Assembly: GCF_003049725.1 (NCBI RefSeq) | Contig: NZ_QAGM01000004.1 | Coordinates: forward strand, 115,831 to 179,830 | From: Oceanimonas marisflavi | GTDB lineage: Bacteria > Pseudomonadota > Gammaproteobacteria > Enterobacterales > Aeromonadaceae | DNA length: 64,000 nt | Reading direction: 5' to 3' | In this document: positions 18,012 through 24,961 of the stretch, piece by piece | Layout of the letters: the number at the start of each line of letters is the position of its first letter | How positions within the stretch are numbered: the first letter of the stretch is position 1 | The notes under the pieces: generated by a model | Seen by the model: only the letters and a program-made list of their open reading frames with translations | The model's database searches: none | What the model was told of the DNA's origin: nothing | Program-made: the position numbers and the translations under genes

Positions 18012-18884
18012 ATGAAGACACCCGGTCAGGTGAGCGATTTCGATCTGAAGCTGCTGAAAGTGTTTCGCACCGTGGCCGCCTGCGGCGGGTTTTCCGCCGC
18101 CGAGGTGGCCCTGGGCATCAGCCGGGCGGCCATCAGCATGCAGATGGCGGATCTGGAAAAACGGCTGGGGGTCAAGCTGTGCCAGCGGGGCCGGGCCGGG
18201 TTTGCCCTGACCGACGAAGGCAGGCGGGTGCTGGACGCCGGCGACCGGCTGTTTGGCGCCGTGGAGCACTTTCGCGCCGAGATCAGCGAGCTGCACCGGC
18301 ATCTGCAGGGCACCCTAGTGATCGGCATTACCGACAACCTGGTCAGCCACCCGGGCATGAAAATCACTCATGGCCTGGCCGCACTCAAGGCGCGCGGGCC
18401 CCAGGTGCAGATTGATCTGCGCATGCAGCCTTCCGACGACATTGAAATCGGTGTGCTCGACGGCCGCCTTAATGTGGGTGTGGTCCCGAAGGTAAGGGAG
18501 CTGCCTGGGCTCGATTACCGGCCGCTGTATGAAGAAAGCACCCGCCTCTATTGTGCCGACAACCACCCGCTGTTTGCCGACCCTGCCGGCAACGTCTTTG
18601 AACACGAGCTGGTGCAGCCCCGCTTTGCCCGTCCTGCCGAGGCCGCCGCCCTGTATGATCGTCATATTGCCGGCGCCCAGGCCAGTGATCGGGAAGGCAT
18701 ACTGTTTCTGGTGCTCACCGGCTGTTATCTCGGTTACCTGCCCGATCACTACGCCGCCCCCTGGGTGAAGGCCGGCCGGCTGCGCGCTCTGCAACCCGGG
18801 TTTACCACCCATTTTTGCGCCATTACCGCCCGCAGCCAGCGGCCCAACCTGGTGCTGGAAACCTTTCTGGAAACGCTTAAGTAA
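18012..18884 (+). CDS. LysR-family transcriptional regulator, BauR-like by context
   Basis: A 290-aa LysR protein. The N-terminal winged helix-turn-helix is clear (FSAAEVALGISRAAISMQMADLEKRLGVKL, residues about 31-60). The co-inducer-binding domain follows from about residue 95. AAGGAGG precedes the ATG. It is divergent from bauA-mmsA and a perfect inverted repeat lies between them, so it is probably the activator of that unit; beta-alanine or a related compound as co-inducer is inference. The gene is bracketed by copies of the long hairpin family: a full copy just upstream and a half copy overlapping its stop codon. Confidence 0.88.
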   Translation: MKTPGQVSDFDLKLLKVFRTVAACGGFSAAEVALGISRAAISMQMADLEKRLGVKLCQRGRAGFALTDEGRRVLDAGDRLFGAVEHFRAEISELHRHLQGTLVIGITDNLVSHPGMKITHGLAALKARGPQVQIDLRMQPSDDIEIGVLDGRLNVGVVPKVRELPGLDYRPLYEESTRLYCADNHPLFADPAGNVFEHELVQPRFARPAEAAALYDRHIAGAQASDREGILFLVLTGCYLGYLPDHYAAPWVKAGRLRALQPGFTTHFCAITARSQRPNLVLETFLETLK

Positions 18885-18909
18885 AAATGACTCCGACCCC
18901 TTTTAAAAA
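18883..18909. repeat. Half copy of the GGGGTCGGAGTCATTTTT hairpin element
   Basis: AAAAATGACTCCGACCCCTT followed by TTAAAAA is identical to the right arm of the full hairpins at 17961-17987 and 21754-21780. The repeat overlaps the last bases of the LysR stop codon, and no matching left arm is present. Confidence 0.85.
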
Positions 18910-18935
18910 TCGCCCCCTTTTTAGTTTTCACTTTA

Positions 18936-18949
18936 TTGATCCAGATCAG
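18936..18949 (+). promoter_or_regulatory. FNR/DNR-type site upstream of nirK
   Basis: TTGATCCAGATCAG differs from the FNR-family consensus TTGAT-N4-ATCAA at one position only. It lies about 80 bases upstream of the nirK start, the usual place for anaerobic activation of nitrite reductase genes. Confidence 0.7.
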
Positions 18950-18973
18950 TCCTGTTTGGCTACATAACGATCA

Positions 18974-18996
18974 AACTTGCATTTGAGATACACATA
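18974..18996 (+). promoter_or_regulatory. Candidate NsrR operator of nirK
   Basis: AACTTGCATTTGAGATACAC followed by ATA resembles the NsrR palindrome AAGATGYATTT-N-AAATRCATCTT; the left half matches at 9 of 11 positions and the right half more weakly. Placed between the FNR-type site and the start codon, it would fit NO-sensitive repression of nirK. Confidence 0.45.
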
Positions 18997-19026
18997 AACA
19001 GTCGCACTCAGTGCAGGGAGTATCCT

Positions 19027-20448
19027 ATGAAGCCACGCAAGCTTGTCGCCGCCATCAGTCTCGCCCTCGCCTTCTCCGCTCAGGCCAGCCAGCTGCCTGT
19101 AGAAGAAGCCATGCTCACTTCGCCGCCGGTAGTGCCGCCGCCCATCACCCGGGATCATGCCGCCAAAGTGGTGGTAAAAATGGAAACCGTGGAAAAAGTC
19201 ATGGAAATCGCCGACGGCGTGGAATACATGTTCTGGACCTTTGGCGGCTCGGTGCCCGGCCAGTTTTTACGGGTGCGGGAAGGGGACGAAGTCGAATTTC
19301 ACCTCTCCAACCACCCCAGCTCCAAAATGCCCCACAACATCGATCTGCACGCGGTTACCGGCCCTGGCGGTGGCGCCGCCTCGTCCTTTACTGCCCCTGG
19401 CCACACCTCGGTGTTTAATTTCAAGGCGCTCAACCCCGGCCTGTATGTGTATCACTGCGCCACCGCCCCGGTGGGCATGCACGTGGCCAACGGCATGTAT
19501 GGCCTGATCCTGGTGGAGCCCAAAGAAGGCCTGCCGCCGGTAGACCGGGAATATTACGTGATGCAGGGCGACTTCTACACCAAGGGCGAATACGGCGAGC
19601 AGGGCCTGCAGCCCTTTGACATGGACAAGGCCATTCGCGAGCAGCCCGACTATGTGGTGTTCAACGGCGCCGTGGGGGCGCTCAGTGGCGACAAGGCGCT
19701 TACCGCCAACGTGGGCGAAACCGTGCGCCTGTATGTGGGTAACGGCGGGCCCAACCTGGTGTCATCGTTTCACGTGATTGGCGAGATCTTCGACAAGGTC
19801 AACGTGGAAGGTGGCACCGCCATCAATGAAAACGTGCAAACCACCCTGGTGCCCGCCGGCGGCGCAGCCATGGCCGAGTTCAAGCTCGACGTGCCCGGCA
19901 ATTTCATCATGGTGGATCACTCCATTTTCCGTGCCTTTAACAAGGGAGCGCTGGGCATGATGCAGGTGGAAGGCCCCGAAGACAAAATCGTCTATTCCGG
20001 CAAGGTGGCCGAAAACGTCTATCTGCCTGAAGGCTCGGCGGTACAGGTCATGCCCAACGGGCATCCCAAAGTGGTGGCCAAAACCAAAGAAGAACGCCTG
20101 CTCTACGGAAAGCGGGCCTATGAGGCCAACTGTCAGGCCTGCCACCAGAACGAGGGCCAGGGCATTCCCGGCGCCTTTCCTCCGCTGGCGGCTTCAGACT
20201 TTCTTAATGCCGATCACACCCGCGCCACCGACGTGGTGCTGCACGGCCTGAAAGGCCCCATCAAGGTCAATGGTCAGGCCTACGACAGCATCATGCCGGC
20301 CATGCGCCTGTCGGACGAAGACACCGCCAACGTGCTGACCTATGTGCTGAACAGCTGGGGTAACGACGGTGGCGAAGTCACCCCCGAGCAGGTGGCCGAG
20401 CGCCGGGAAAAAGGCCAGACCATCATCGTGGCCGGGAGCGCCCACTAA
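19027..20448 (+). CDS. nirK: Copper nitrite reductase with C-terminal cytochrome c domain
   Basis: Reduces nitrite to nitric oxide in the periplasm. Residues 1-20 form a signal peptide. Two cupredoxin domains follow: MPHNIDLH near residues 102-108 supplies type 1 and type 2 copper ligands and the catalytic Asp, and [11 protein letters not shown] near 142-152 supplies the rest of the type 1 site; FIMVDHS near 297 gives a further type 2 His. A linker then leads to a cytochrome c domain with CQACH near 369-373 and a likely axial Met in [11 protein letters not shown] near 423. Total 473 aa, like the three-domain NirK of Ralstonia pickettii, in which the tethered haem delivers electrons. Overlaps nirV by one base. 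Confidence 0.95.
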   Translation: MKPRKLVAAISLALAFSAQASQLPVEEAMLTSPPVVPPPITRDHAAKVVVKMETVEKVMEIADGVEYMFWTFGGSVPGQFLRVREGDEVEFHLSNHPSSKMPHNIDLHAVTGPGGGAASSFTAPGHTSVFNFKALNPGLYVYHCATAPVGMHVANGMYGLILVEPKEGLPPVDREYYVMQGDFYTKGEYGEQGLQPFDMDKAIREQPDYVVFNGAVGALSGDKALTANVGETVRLYVGNGGPNLVSSFHVIGEIFDKVNVEGGTAINENVQTTLVPAGGAAMAEFKLDVPGNFIMVDHSIFRAFNKGALGMMQVEGPEDKIVYSGKVAENVYLPEGSAVQVMPNGHPKVVAKTKEERLLYGKRAYEANCQACHQNEGQGIPGAFPPLAASDFLNADHTRATDVVLHGLKGPIKVNGQAYDSIMPAMRLSDEDTANVLTYVLNSWGNDGGEVTPEQVAERREKGQTIIVAGSAH

Positions 20449-21224
20449 TGAGCCTGGCGCTGCTGCTGAGCCTGACACTGGCGACCGATATGGCCTCGCT
20501 TCCCGCCGGGGAAGTCAGGCCCCTGTATCTGACCAAAGACAGTCCGCTCACGCCGGTGGCGCCCTTTATGCTCGACAAGACCCCGGTCACCAACCGGCAA
20601 TTCGCGGCCTTTGTGGCCGCCCATCCAAAATGGCAGCCGGGCCATCCCCCGGCCCTGCTGACCGAACCGGCCTATCTGCAACACTGGCCCGGTTTAACGC
20701 CGGCTGAGGAGCAGCACCATCAGCCGGTCACCTTTGTGTCCTGGTTTGCCGCCGATGCCTATTGCCGTGCTCAGGGCAAGCGGCTGCCCACAGTGGCGGA
20801 ATGGGAATACACCGCCCAGGCCTCGGAAACCGCCGCCTTTGGCGCCACCGAGCCCGGCTTTACCCGGCGCATTCTCGACTGGTATGCCCTGCCCGCCACC
20901 GCACGCCTGAATAACGTGGGCCGAAGCCCGGCCAACTACTGGCAAGTGCAGGATCTGCACGGCCTGGTATGGGAATGGACTCAGGACTTTAACTCGGCGC
21001 TGGTCACCGGTGAATCCAGGGGCGACAGCAGCCTGGATAAAGGGCTGTTCTGTGGCTCGGCCGCCGCCGGCAGTACCGATCCGTCCGATTACGCCGCCTT
21101 TATGCGCTATGGCTTTCGTTCCAGCCTGAAGGCCACCTATGCCCTGGGCAACCTGGGCTTTCGCTGTGCCGGAGAGATACACGATGAAAATACTCACCCT
21201 GTTGCTGATGCTGCTCAGCCTTGA
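20448..21224 (+). CDS. nirV: NirV-like SUMF1/formylglycine-generating-enzyme-fold protein
   Basis: A 258-aa protein with the FGE-sulfatase (SUMF1) fold: MLDKTPVTNRQFAAFV near residues 41-56, PVTFVSWFAADAYCRAQGKRLPT near 92-114, WEWTQDF near 174-180 and the closing LGNLGFRCAG. An N-terminal hydrophobic stretch [16 protein letters not shown] suggests export to the periplasm. NirV proteins are commonly encoded beside nirK; their exact role in maturing or supporting the enzyme is not settled. Start and stop overlap both neighbours, so it is translated with nirK and the SCO1 gene. Confidence 0.85.
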   Translation: MSLALLLSLTLATDMASLPAGEVRPLYLTKDSPLTPVAPFMLDKTPVTNRQFAAFVAAHPKWQPGHPPALLTEPAYLQHWPGLTPAEEQHHQPVTFVSWFAADAYCRAQGKRLPTVAEWEYTAQASETAAFGATEPGFTRRILDWYALPATARLNNVGRSPANYWQVQDLHGLVWEWTQDFNSALVTGESRGDSSLDKGLFCGSAAAGSTDPSDYAAFMRYGFRSSLKATYALGNLGFRCAGEIHDENTHPVADAAQP

Positions 21225-21720
21225 CGCCCTCGCCGCCCTGCCCGGCGACTCCCTCTACCAGCTCAATGACGAGTGGCAGAACAGCCAGGAAAAAACGGTT
21301 AAACTGGAAAATCTGGCGGGTAAAAAACAGCTTTTTGCGTTTATCTACACCGACTGCGCCACCGCCTGCCCGGTGATCGTGTCGGATCTCAAGCGTATTC
21401 AGCAGGCGCTGACTCCGGCCCAGCAGCAACAACTCGGCTTTGTGCTGGTGTCCCTCACACCGGGGGTGGATACCCCCAAGGTGATGGCGCACTTTGCCGG
21501 CAAGCGCCGGCTGGATGAGCACTGGACCCTGCTCAGCGGCAACAACGATCAGGTGCGCACCCTGGCCATGGCGCTCAATATCAAATACACCGGGCTGGCC
21601 AACGGCGAGGTTGCGCATTCCAACACCATCACCGCCCTGGATGAACGGGGCCGCATTCTGTTTCAGCAAAGCGGCCTGCCCGGCGGACCCGAGGCCGTGA
21701 TAGAAAAAATGGGACTATGA
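21184..21720 (+). CDS. SCO1/SenC family copper-binding thioredoxin-fold protein
   Basis: A protein of 178 aa. The N-terminal MKILTLLLMLLSLDALAA is a signal peptide or anchor. The copper/redox motif CATAC is at about residues 58-62 and the distal histidine in GEVAHSNTI near 145, the three ligands known for SCO proteins. In this position it probably delivers copper to, or keeps reduced the copper sites of, NirK, as suggested by the overlap of 41 bases with nirV. The start at 21184 is chosen for the signal peptide. A perfect hairpin starts at the base after the stop. Confidence 0.87.
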   Translation: MKILTLLLMLLSLDALAALPGDSLYQLNDEWQNSQEKTVKLENLAGKKQLFAFIYTDCATACPVIVSDLKRIQQALTPAQQQQLGFVLVSLTPGVDTPKVMAHFAGKRRLDEHWTLLSGNNDQVRTLAMALNIKYTGLANGEVAHSNTITALDERGRILFQQSGLPGGPEAVIEKMGL

Positions 21721-21782
21721 AATAAAAGGGGTCGGAGTCATTTTTCGGCTTTGGCCGAAAAATGACTCCGACCCCTTTTATT
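21721..21782. repeat. Perfect 29-bp-stem hairpin, second copy, between convergent genes
   Basis: Arms 21721-21749 and 21754-21782 pair without mismatch around a four-base loop; the arm begins AATAAAAGGGGTCGGAGTCA. It abuts the SCO1 stop and lies six bases from the stop of yceH, so it probably acts as a two-way terminator. The sequence outside the loop and three inner bases equals the copy at 17928-17987. Confidence 0.9.
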
Positions 21783-21788
21783 TTCTTT

Positions 21789-22409
21789 TTATTTTTCAAG
21801 CTCGGCAATGCGGGCCTTGAGCCTGGCTACTTCCGCTTCCAGCTCGGCAATGCGGGCCTGGGCGTCGCCGGCCTGCTCCACCAGCGGGGCCGCCGGCTCG
21901 CTGACCGGCACGTCGCCAAACAGATGGGCGTAGCGCGACTCCCGTTTGCCGGGCTGGCGCTCCAGCTTCACCACAAAGGGGCCTTTTTCCATCAGGCTGT
22001 GCAGGCAGGCATCCACCTCGCTCACCTCCCCAAAGGAATGCAGACGGGCGCAGCGGCTGCGCAGCTCCCCCGGGGTTTGCGGGCCCCGCAACAGCAGCTC
22101 GCACACAATGGCCAGTTCGCCGGGGCTGAAGTGCAGCTCGCCGAACTCGGTGTTGCAGAAGCGATGCTGATACTTGGCGGCCCGGGCGTTAAAGCCGGCT
22201 ACGTTGTTCACCAGCCGCCGGGCGCCAAGGGTGTTCAGCACCGACTGCACTTCGCCTTCATCCAGGCTCATCACCGGATCCCGGTTGCTCTTCTGGTTGC
22301 AGGCATTCACCAGCGAATTAAGGGTAAGGGGATAGACATCGGGGGTGGACACCTGTTTTTCAATCAGGCAGCCAATCACGCGTTGCTCGAGGGCAGACAG
22401 TTTTTCCAT
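21789..22409 (-). CDS. yceH: UPF0502/YceH family protein (DUF480)
   Basis: A 206-aa protein of the DUF480 family, present in many Proteobacteria, with a tandem winged-helix fold in solved family members. The opening LSALEQRVIGCLIEKQVSTPDVYPL, the segment NQKSNRDPVMSLDEGEVQ and the second half GELAIVCELLLRGPQTPGELRSR are diagnostic. The C-terminal 35 residues (ARIAELEAEVARLKARIAEL) form a coiled coil. The start at 22409 is chosen for the AAGGAG eight bases upstream and for family length. Molecular function is unknown. Confidence 0.9.
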   Translation of the reverse strand: MEKLSALEQRVIGCLIEKQVSTPDVYPLTLNSLVNACNQKSNRDPVMSLDEGEVQSVLNTLGARRLVNNVAGFNARAAKYQHRFCNTEFGELHFSPGELAIVCELLLRGPQTPGELRSRCARLHSFGEVSEVDACLHSLMEKGPFVVKLERQPGKRESRYAHLFGDVPVSEPAAPLVEQAGDAQARIAELEAEVARLKARIAELEK

Positions 22410-22491
22410 AACCAGGCTCCTTGTGTTCTGCTTCAAGACTACCGGACAACCCTCAAAACACCAACGATTTCCGCTGCTTATACTCCGCCCG

Positions 22492-22827
22492 TCAGGCCGC
22501 GACCGGTGGCGCCTCCAGCGGCGGCAGGCCATGGGCCGCCCGGGCCCGGTTGCAGGCGCCCTCGGCGTCATAGGCCTCAAAGTCCCGGCAGGGACCGGGC
22601 CGGTTTTCATAAATGGTGCAGGACACGCAACCGCCCACCTCCCCTTCCAGCGCCACACAGCGGGGCGCGGGCTGGTTGGTGCCGCGCATGGCCAGCCGGG
22701 AATAAGACACGGGCTCGATCAGGGCCTCGGGCACGGCATAATCGCTGTGCACTTCGCCCCAGTAAAAAGACACACGAAAAAACGCGCAGCAGGCGCCGCA
22801 ATTCAAACAGGGATTGCCACCACTCAT
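22492..22827 (-). CDS. YkgJ family cysteine-cluster protein
   Basis: A small protein of 111 aa with CLNCGACC near the N-terminus, and further cysteines in PRCVALEGEVGGCVSC and RPGPCRDFEAY. This is the CxxCxxCC cluster of the YkgJ/UPF0153 family, thought to bind a metal or iron-sulphur centre; the function is not known. The ATG at 22827 is chosen because the motif then begins at residue 7 as in relatives. The right end of the tnpB element lies about 32 bases upstream, so the insertion has replaced or displaced the native promoter region. Confidence 0.8.
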   Translation of the reverse strand: MSGGNPCLNCGACCAFFRVSFYWGEVHSDYAVPEALIEPVSYSRLAMRGTNQPAPRCVALEGEVGGCVSCTIYENRPGPCRDFEAYDAEGACNRARAAHGLPPLEAPPVAA

Positions 22828-22858
22828 TAACGCCTTACCTCCAGGCAAAACCAAAACA

Positions 22859-24015
22859 TTGACATCCTCCCCCAGCTAAAGCAGGGGGATTCCTACCGCT
22901 AGACGGCGATGCCCCGCCGCAAGAATGTTCATGGCCGCATTCACATCGCGGTCGTGCTCTGCTCCGCACTCAGAGCATGTCCATTCTCTTATTCCAAGAC
23001 CTGCGAACCCTTTCGGCCTCGAATCGGGCAGGGTGCCGCAACTCGAACAGGTTTGGGTGGAGTAGGATTCGTTAACGACTTCAAACACCACTGACCGCGC
23101 TATCGCTTTGTATTCCAGTTGTGTTTTGAGCATGGCCCATCCCGCATCCAGTACCGATTTGGCCATGCGGGTTTGGGTCAGCTTGGTGCTGCTCACGTCG
23201 CCAACGAAAATCGCAGCGTGGTTGTTGACCAGCCTCGTGCTGAATTTATGCAAGGCGTCCTTGCGCCGGTTCTTGATCTTGGCGTGGATCGCTTTTACCC
23301 GCTGTTTCTTGTTGGCCTGTTGGGCCTTGCCAAGAGCACTTTCCAGATCACGGTAACACCGCCCGGCTGACAGTCTGGTGCCGTCACTACAGGTAGCGGC
23401 ATCTTTCAGGCCCAGATCAATGCCCACGGCGCTTTTGCCTTCCGTTACCGGTTGGGCGGCCACCTGCACACAGATATTAAAGTACCAGCGGCCCCGTGCA
23501 TCTTCCGAGAAACTGCCCGCCCGAAACTGGTACTTGGACAAGCCATAACTGTCCCAGACCTTGAAGTGGTGCCCGGCAAATTTGACCTGACCGTTGCGCC
23601 ATTGGGCCGCCCGGCTCTTGAAGGGGATAAAGCCAAGGGAGCGTTTTGAACCGGAGCTGACACGCCAACGCAGCTTGGCCCGCTTAAACTGCTTGCGGGC
23701 TTTGGCATGAACGGCAATCACTTCCTGCACGGTGGCTGAGCCGATCAGATAACCGCGCTCTTTCTGAATGCCCGCCGTCAGCTTCTGAACATCAAACGCA
23801 GACAACCACTCAGGCTTAACCGGGCCAAGGTCGCTATGGTTGCGGCCGGCCTTCATGGTCAGTTCGTTGGCGTGGTTAAAGACCTGATTGACCTCGAACG
23901 CCATCTGCCGGAGCAGTTTGGCGTGCTTATCCTTAACCCGAACGCTGAGTGTTTTAGTCTGTACGTTCATACAGTACATGATAGAGCATTGACGTTGCTT
24001 CGCAACGTGGCGCTA
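22859..24015 (-). mobile_element. IS200/IS605-family element carrying only tnpB (IS1341 type)
   Basis: The element carries tnpB but no tnpA (Y1 transposase), so it needs a helper to move. The right end holds the hairpin CCCCCAGCTAAAGCAGGGGG (22869-22888), with the tnpB stop inside its loop, followed outward by TCAA on the minus strand, a typical cleavage tetranucleotide. The left side has a hairpin ACGTTGC-TTC-GCAACGT (23992-24008). The exact left boundary is a guess. If an omega RNA is made from the tnpB 3' end, its guide would be the minus-strand bases 22839-22858. Confidence 0.75.
22876..23979 (-). CDS. tnpB: TnpB, RNA-guided nuclease of the OrfB family, RuvC-II Glu displaced
   Basis: A 367-aa TnpB. 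The RuvC-I aspartate is at D188 (GIDLGLKD) and RuvC-III at D345 (HDRDVNAAMN). The zinc-finger cysteines CSSCG and CSECG are present. At the usual RuvC-II glutamate position the sequence reads IFVGDVSS, with Gly260 instead of Glu. A glutamate appears instead at E304 in FEVVNESYSTQTC, just before the zinc finger. I recall that alternative positions of this glutamate are known in some TnpB clades; this was not checked. The enzyme may therefore still be active. Start at 23979 or 23970. No disruption is visible. Confidence 0.9.
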   Translation of the reverse strand: MYCMNVQTKTLSVRVKDKHAKLLRQMAFEVNQVFNHANELTMKAGRNHSDLGPVKPEWLSAFDVQKLTAGIQKERGYLIGSATVQEVIAVHAKARKQFKRAKLRWRVSSGSKRSLGFIPFKSRAAQWRNGQVKFAGHHFKVWDSYGLSKYQFRAGSFSEDARGRWYFNICVQVAAQPVTEGKSAVGIDLGLKDAATCSDGTRLSAGRCYRDLESALGKAQQANKKQRVKAIHAKIKNRRKDALHKFSTRLVNNHAAIFVGDVSSTKLTQTRMAKSVLDAGWAMLKTQLEYKAIARSVVFEVVNESYSTQTCSSCGTLPDSRPKGFAGLGIREWTCSECGAEHDRDVNAAMNILAAGHRRLAVGIPLL

Positions 24016-24020
24016 TCCCT

Positions 24021-24040
24021 CCCCGCCCTAAAGGACGGGG
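24021..24040 (-). repeat. Second right-end-like TnpB hairpin
   Basis: CCCCGCCCTAAAGGACGGGG has the same architecture as the element's right-end hairpin: five base pairs, one mismatch, two base pairs and a TAAA loop, flanked by CCT on the left and TTCC on the right, in the same orientation. It lies behind the tnpB start. It is probably the right end of another, lost element. The rest of the 23980-24285 gap holds the left-end hairpin and no gene. Confidence 0.6.
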
Positions 24041-24285
24041 CTTCCCGCGCCGTCTTGGTGACGAAAACGGATTGTGAAAAACTCGGAAAAGTCCGAAAGC
24101 GGCAACAACGGAAAAGAAACTGGCGAACGGGACGGCTGCCCGGCGCGACGTGCCGGTAATGACTCCTCAGTGGCTTAACAGGACATTATTGATAAATCGA
24201 AAAACGGCGGCAGGCAAGCGGTTTCACCCTTTTTATTTATGCTGAAAACGGCATACTGAAGTTCACGTTTACAAAGGAGAACCCC

Positions 24286-24837
24286 ATGCTGATGCAACCC
24301 GAAAAAGCCGCTCTGATGGTGATCGACATTCAGGAAAAACTGGTGCCCGCCATCCACCAGGGCAATCGCCTGGTGGCCCGTGCCGGCTGGCTGATCGGCG
24401 CCTGCCAGGTGCTGGGCACCCCCACCCTGTTTACCGAGCAGTATCCCCGCGGCCTGGGCCATACCCTGCCCGAGCTCACCGCGCTGGTGGAACGCCCCGA
24501 GGTAGACAAAAAAGTACACTTTTCCGCCGTGGCCGGGGGGTGTCTGCCCAAGCACTGGCAGGATCGCAGCCAGATCATCGTGTGCGGCATGGAAGCCCAC
24601 GTTTGCGTGCTGCAAACCGTGCTGGAGCTGCTGCAGTCAGGCAAGGAGGTCTTTGTGGTGGCCGACGCCGTGGGCAGCCGCACCGAAGAGAACCGTCAGC
24701 TGGGCCTGGAGCGCATGCGCGCCGCCGGGGCACACATCGTCAGCCGGGAAATGGTGGTGTTTGAGCTGATGCAGCAGGCCGGTACCGATACCTTCAAGAG
24801 CATCAGCAAACAGTTTCTGGTGGGGGAACAGCCTTGA
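24286..24837 (+). CDS. Isochorismatase-family hydrolase, YcaC-like
   Basis: A 183-aa cysteine hydrolase of the isochorismatase superfamily. The triad is visible as Asp in MVIDIQEK (about residue 14), Lys in VDKKVHFSA (about 75) and Cys in GMEAHVCVLQ (about 107). Length and motifs fit the YcaC group, whose physiological substrate is uncertain; an amidase or nicotinamidase-like activity is possible. AAAGGAG precedes the start. It is a single-gene unit followed by a tandem repeat. Confidence 0.87.
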   Translation: MLMQPEKAALMVIDIQEKLVPAIHQGNRLVARAGWLIGACQVLGTPTLFTEQYPRGLGHTLPELTALVERPEVDKKVHFSAVAGGCLPKHWQDRSQIIVCGMEAHVCVLQTVLELLQSGKEVFVVADAVGSRTEENRQLGLERMRAAGAHIVSREMVVFELMQQAGTDTFKSISKQFLVGEQP

Positions 24838-24842
24838 CTTCA

Positions 24843-24884
24843 GGGAATGGGGAATGGGGAATGGGGAATGGGGAATGGGGAATC
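24843..24884. repeat. GGGAATG tandem repeat, five to six units
   Basis: Five exact 7-bp GGGAATG units plus a partial sixth, six bases after the isochorismatase stop. It leads directly into a palindrome of another family. Confidence 0.85.
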
Positions 24885-24885
24885 G

Positions 24886-24961
24886 TAGGCCCCGCTTCAG
24901 CGGGGCACCAATCCCTATTCCCTGGTCCCTAATCCCTTTGCCCGAATAAATTCGGGCCTAC
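24886..24961. repeat. GTAGGCCCCGCTTCAGCGGGG palindrome pair
   Basis: GTAGGCCCCGCTTCAGCGGG at 24886-24906 and, facing it, CCCGAATAAATTCGGGCCTAC at 24941-24961 frame a stretch of degenerate ATTCCCT units. The family recurs at 53560-53632. It ends at the stop of the AGCS gene and could terminate it. Confidence 0.7.
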
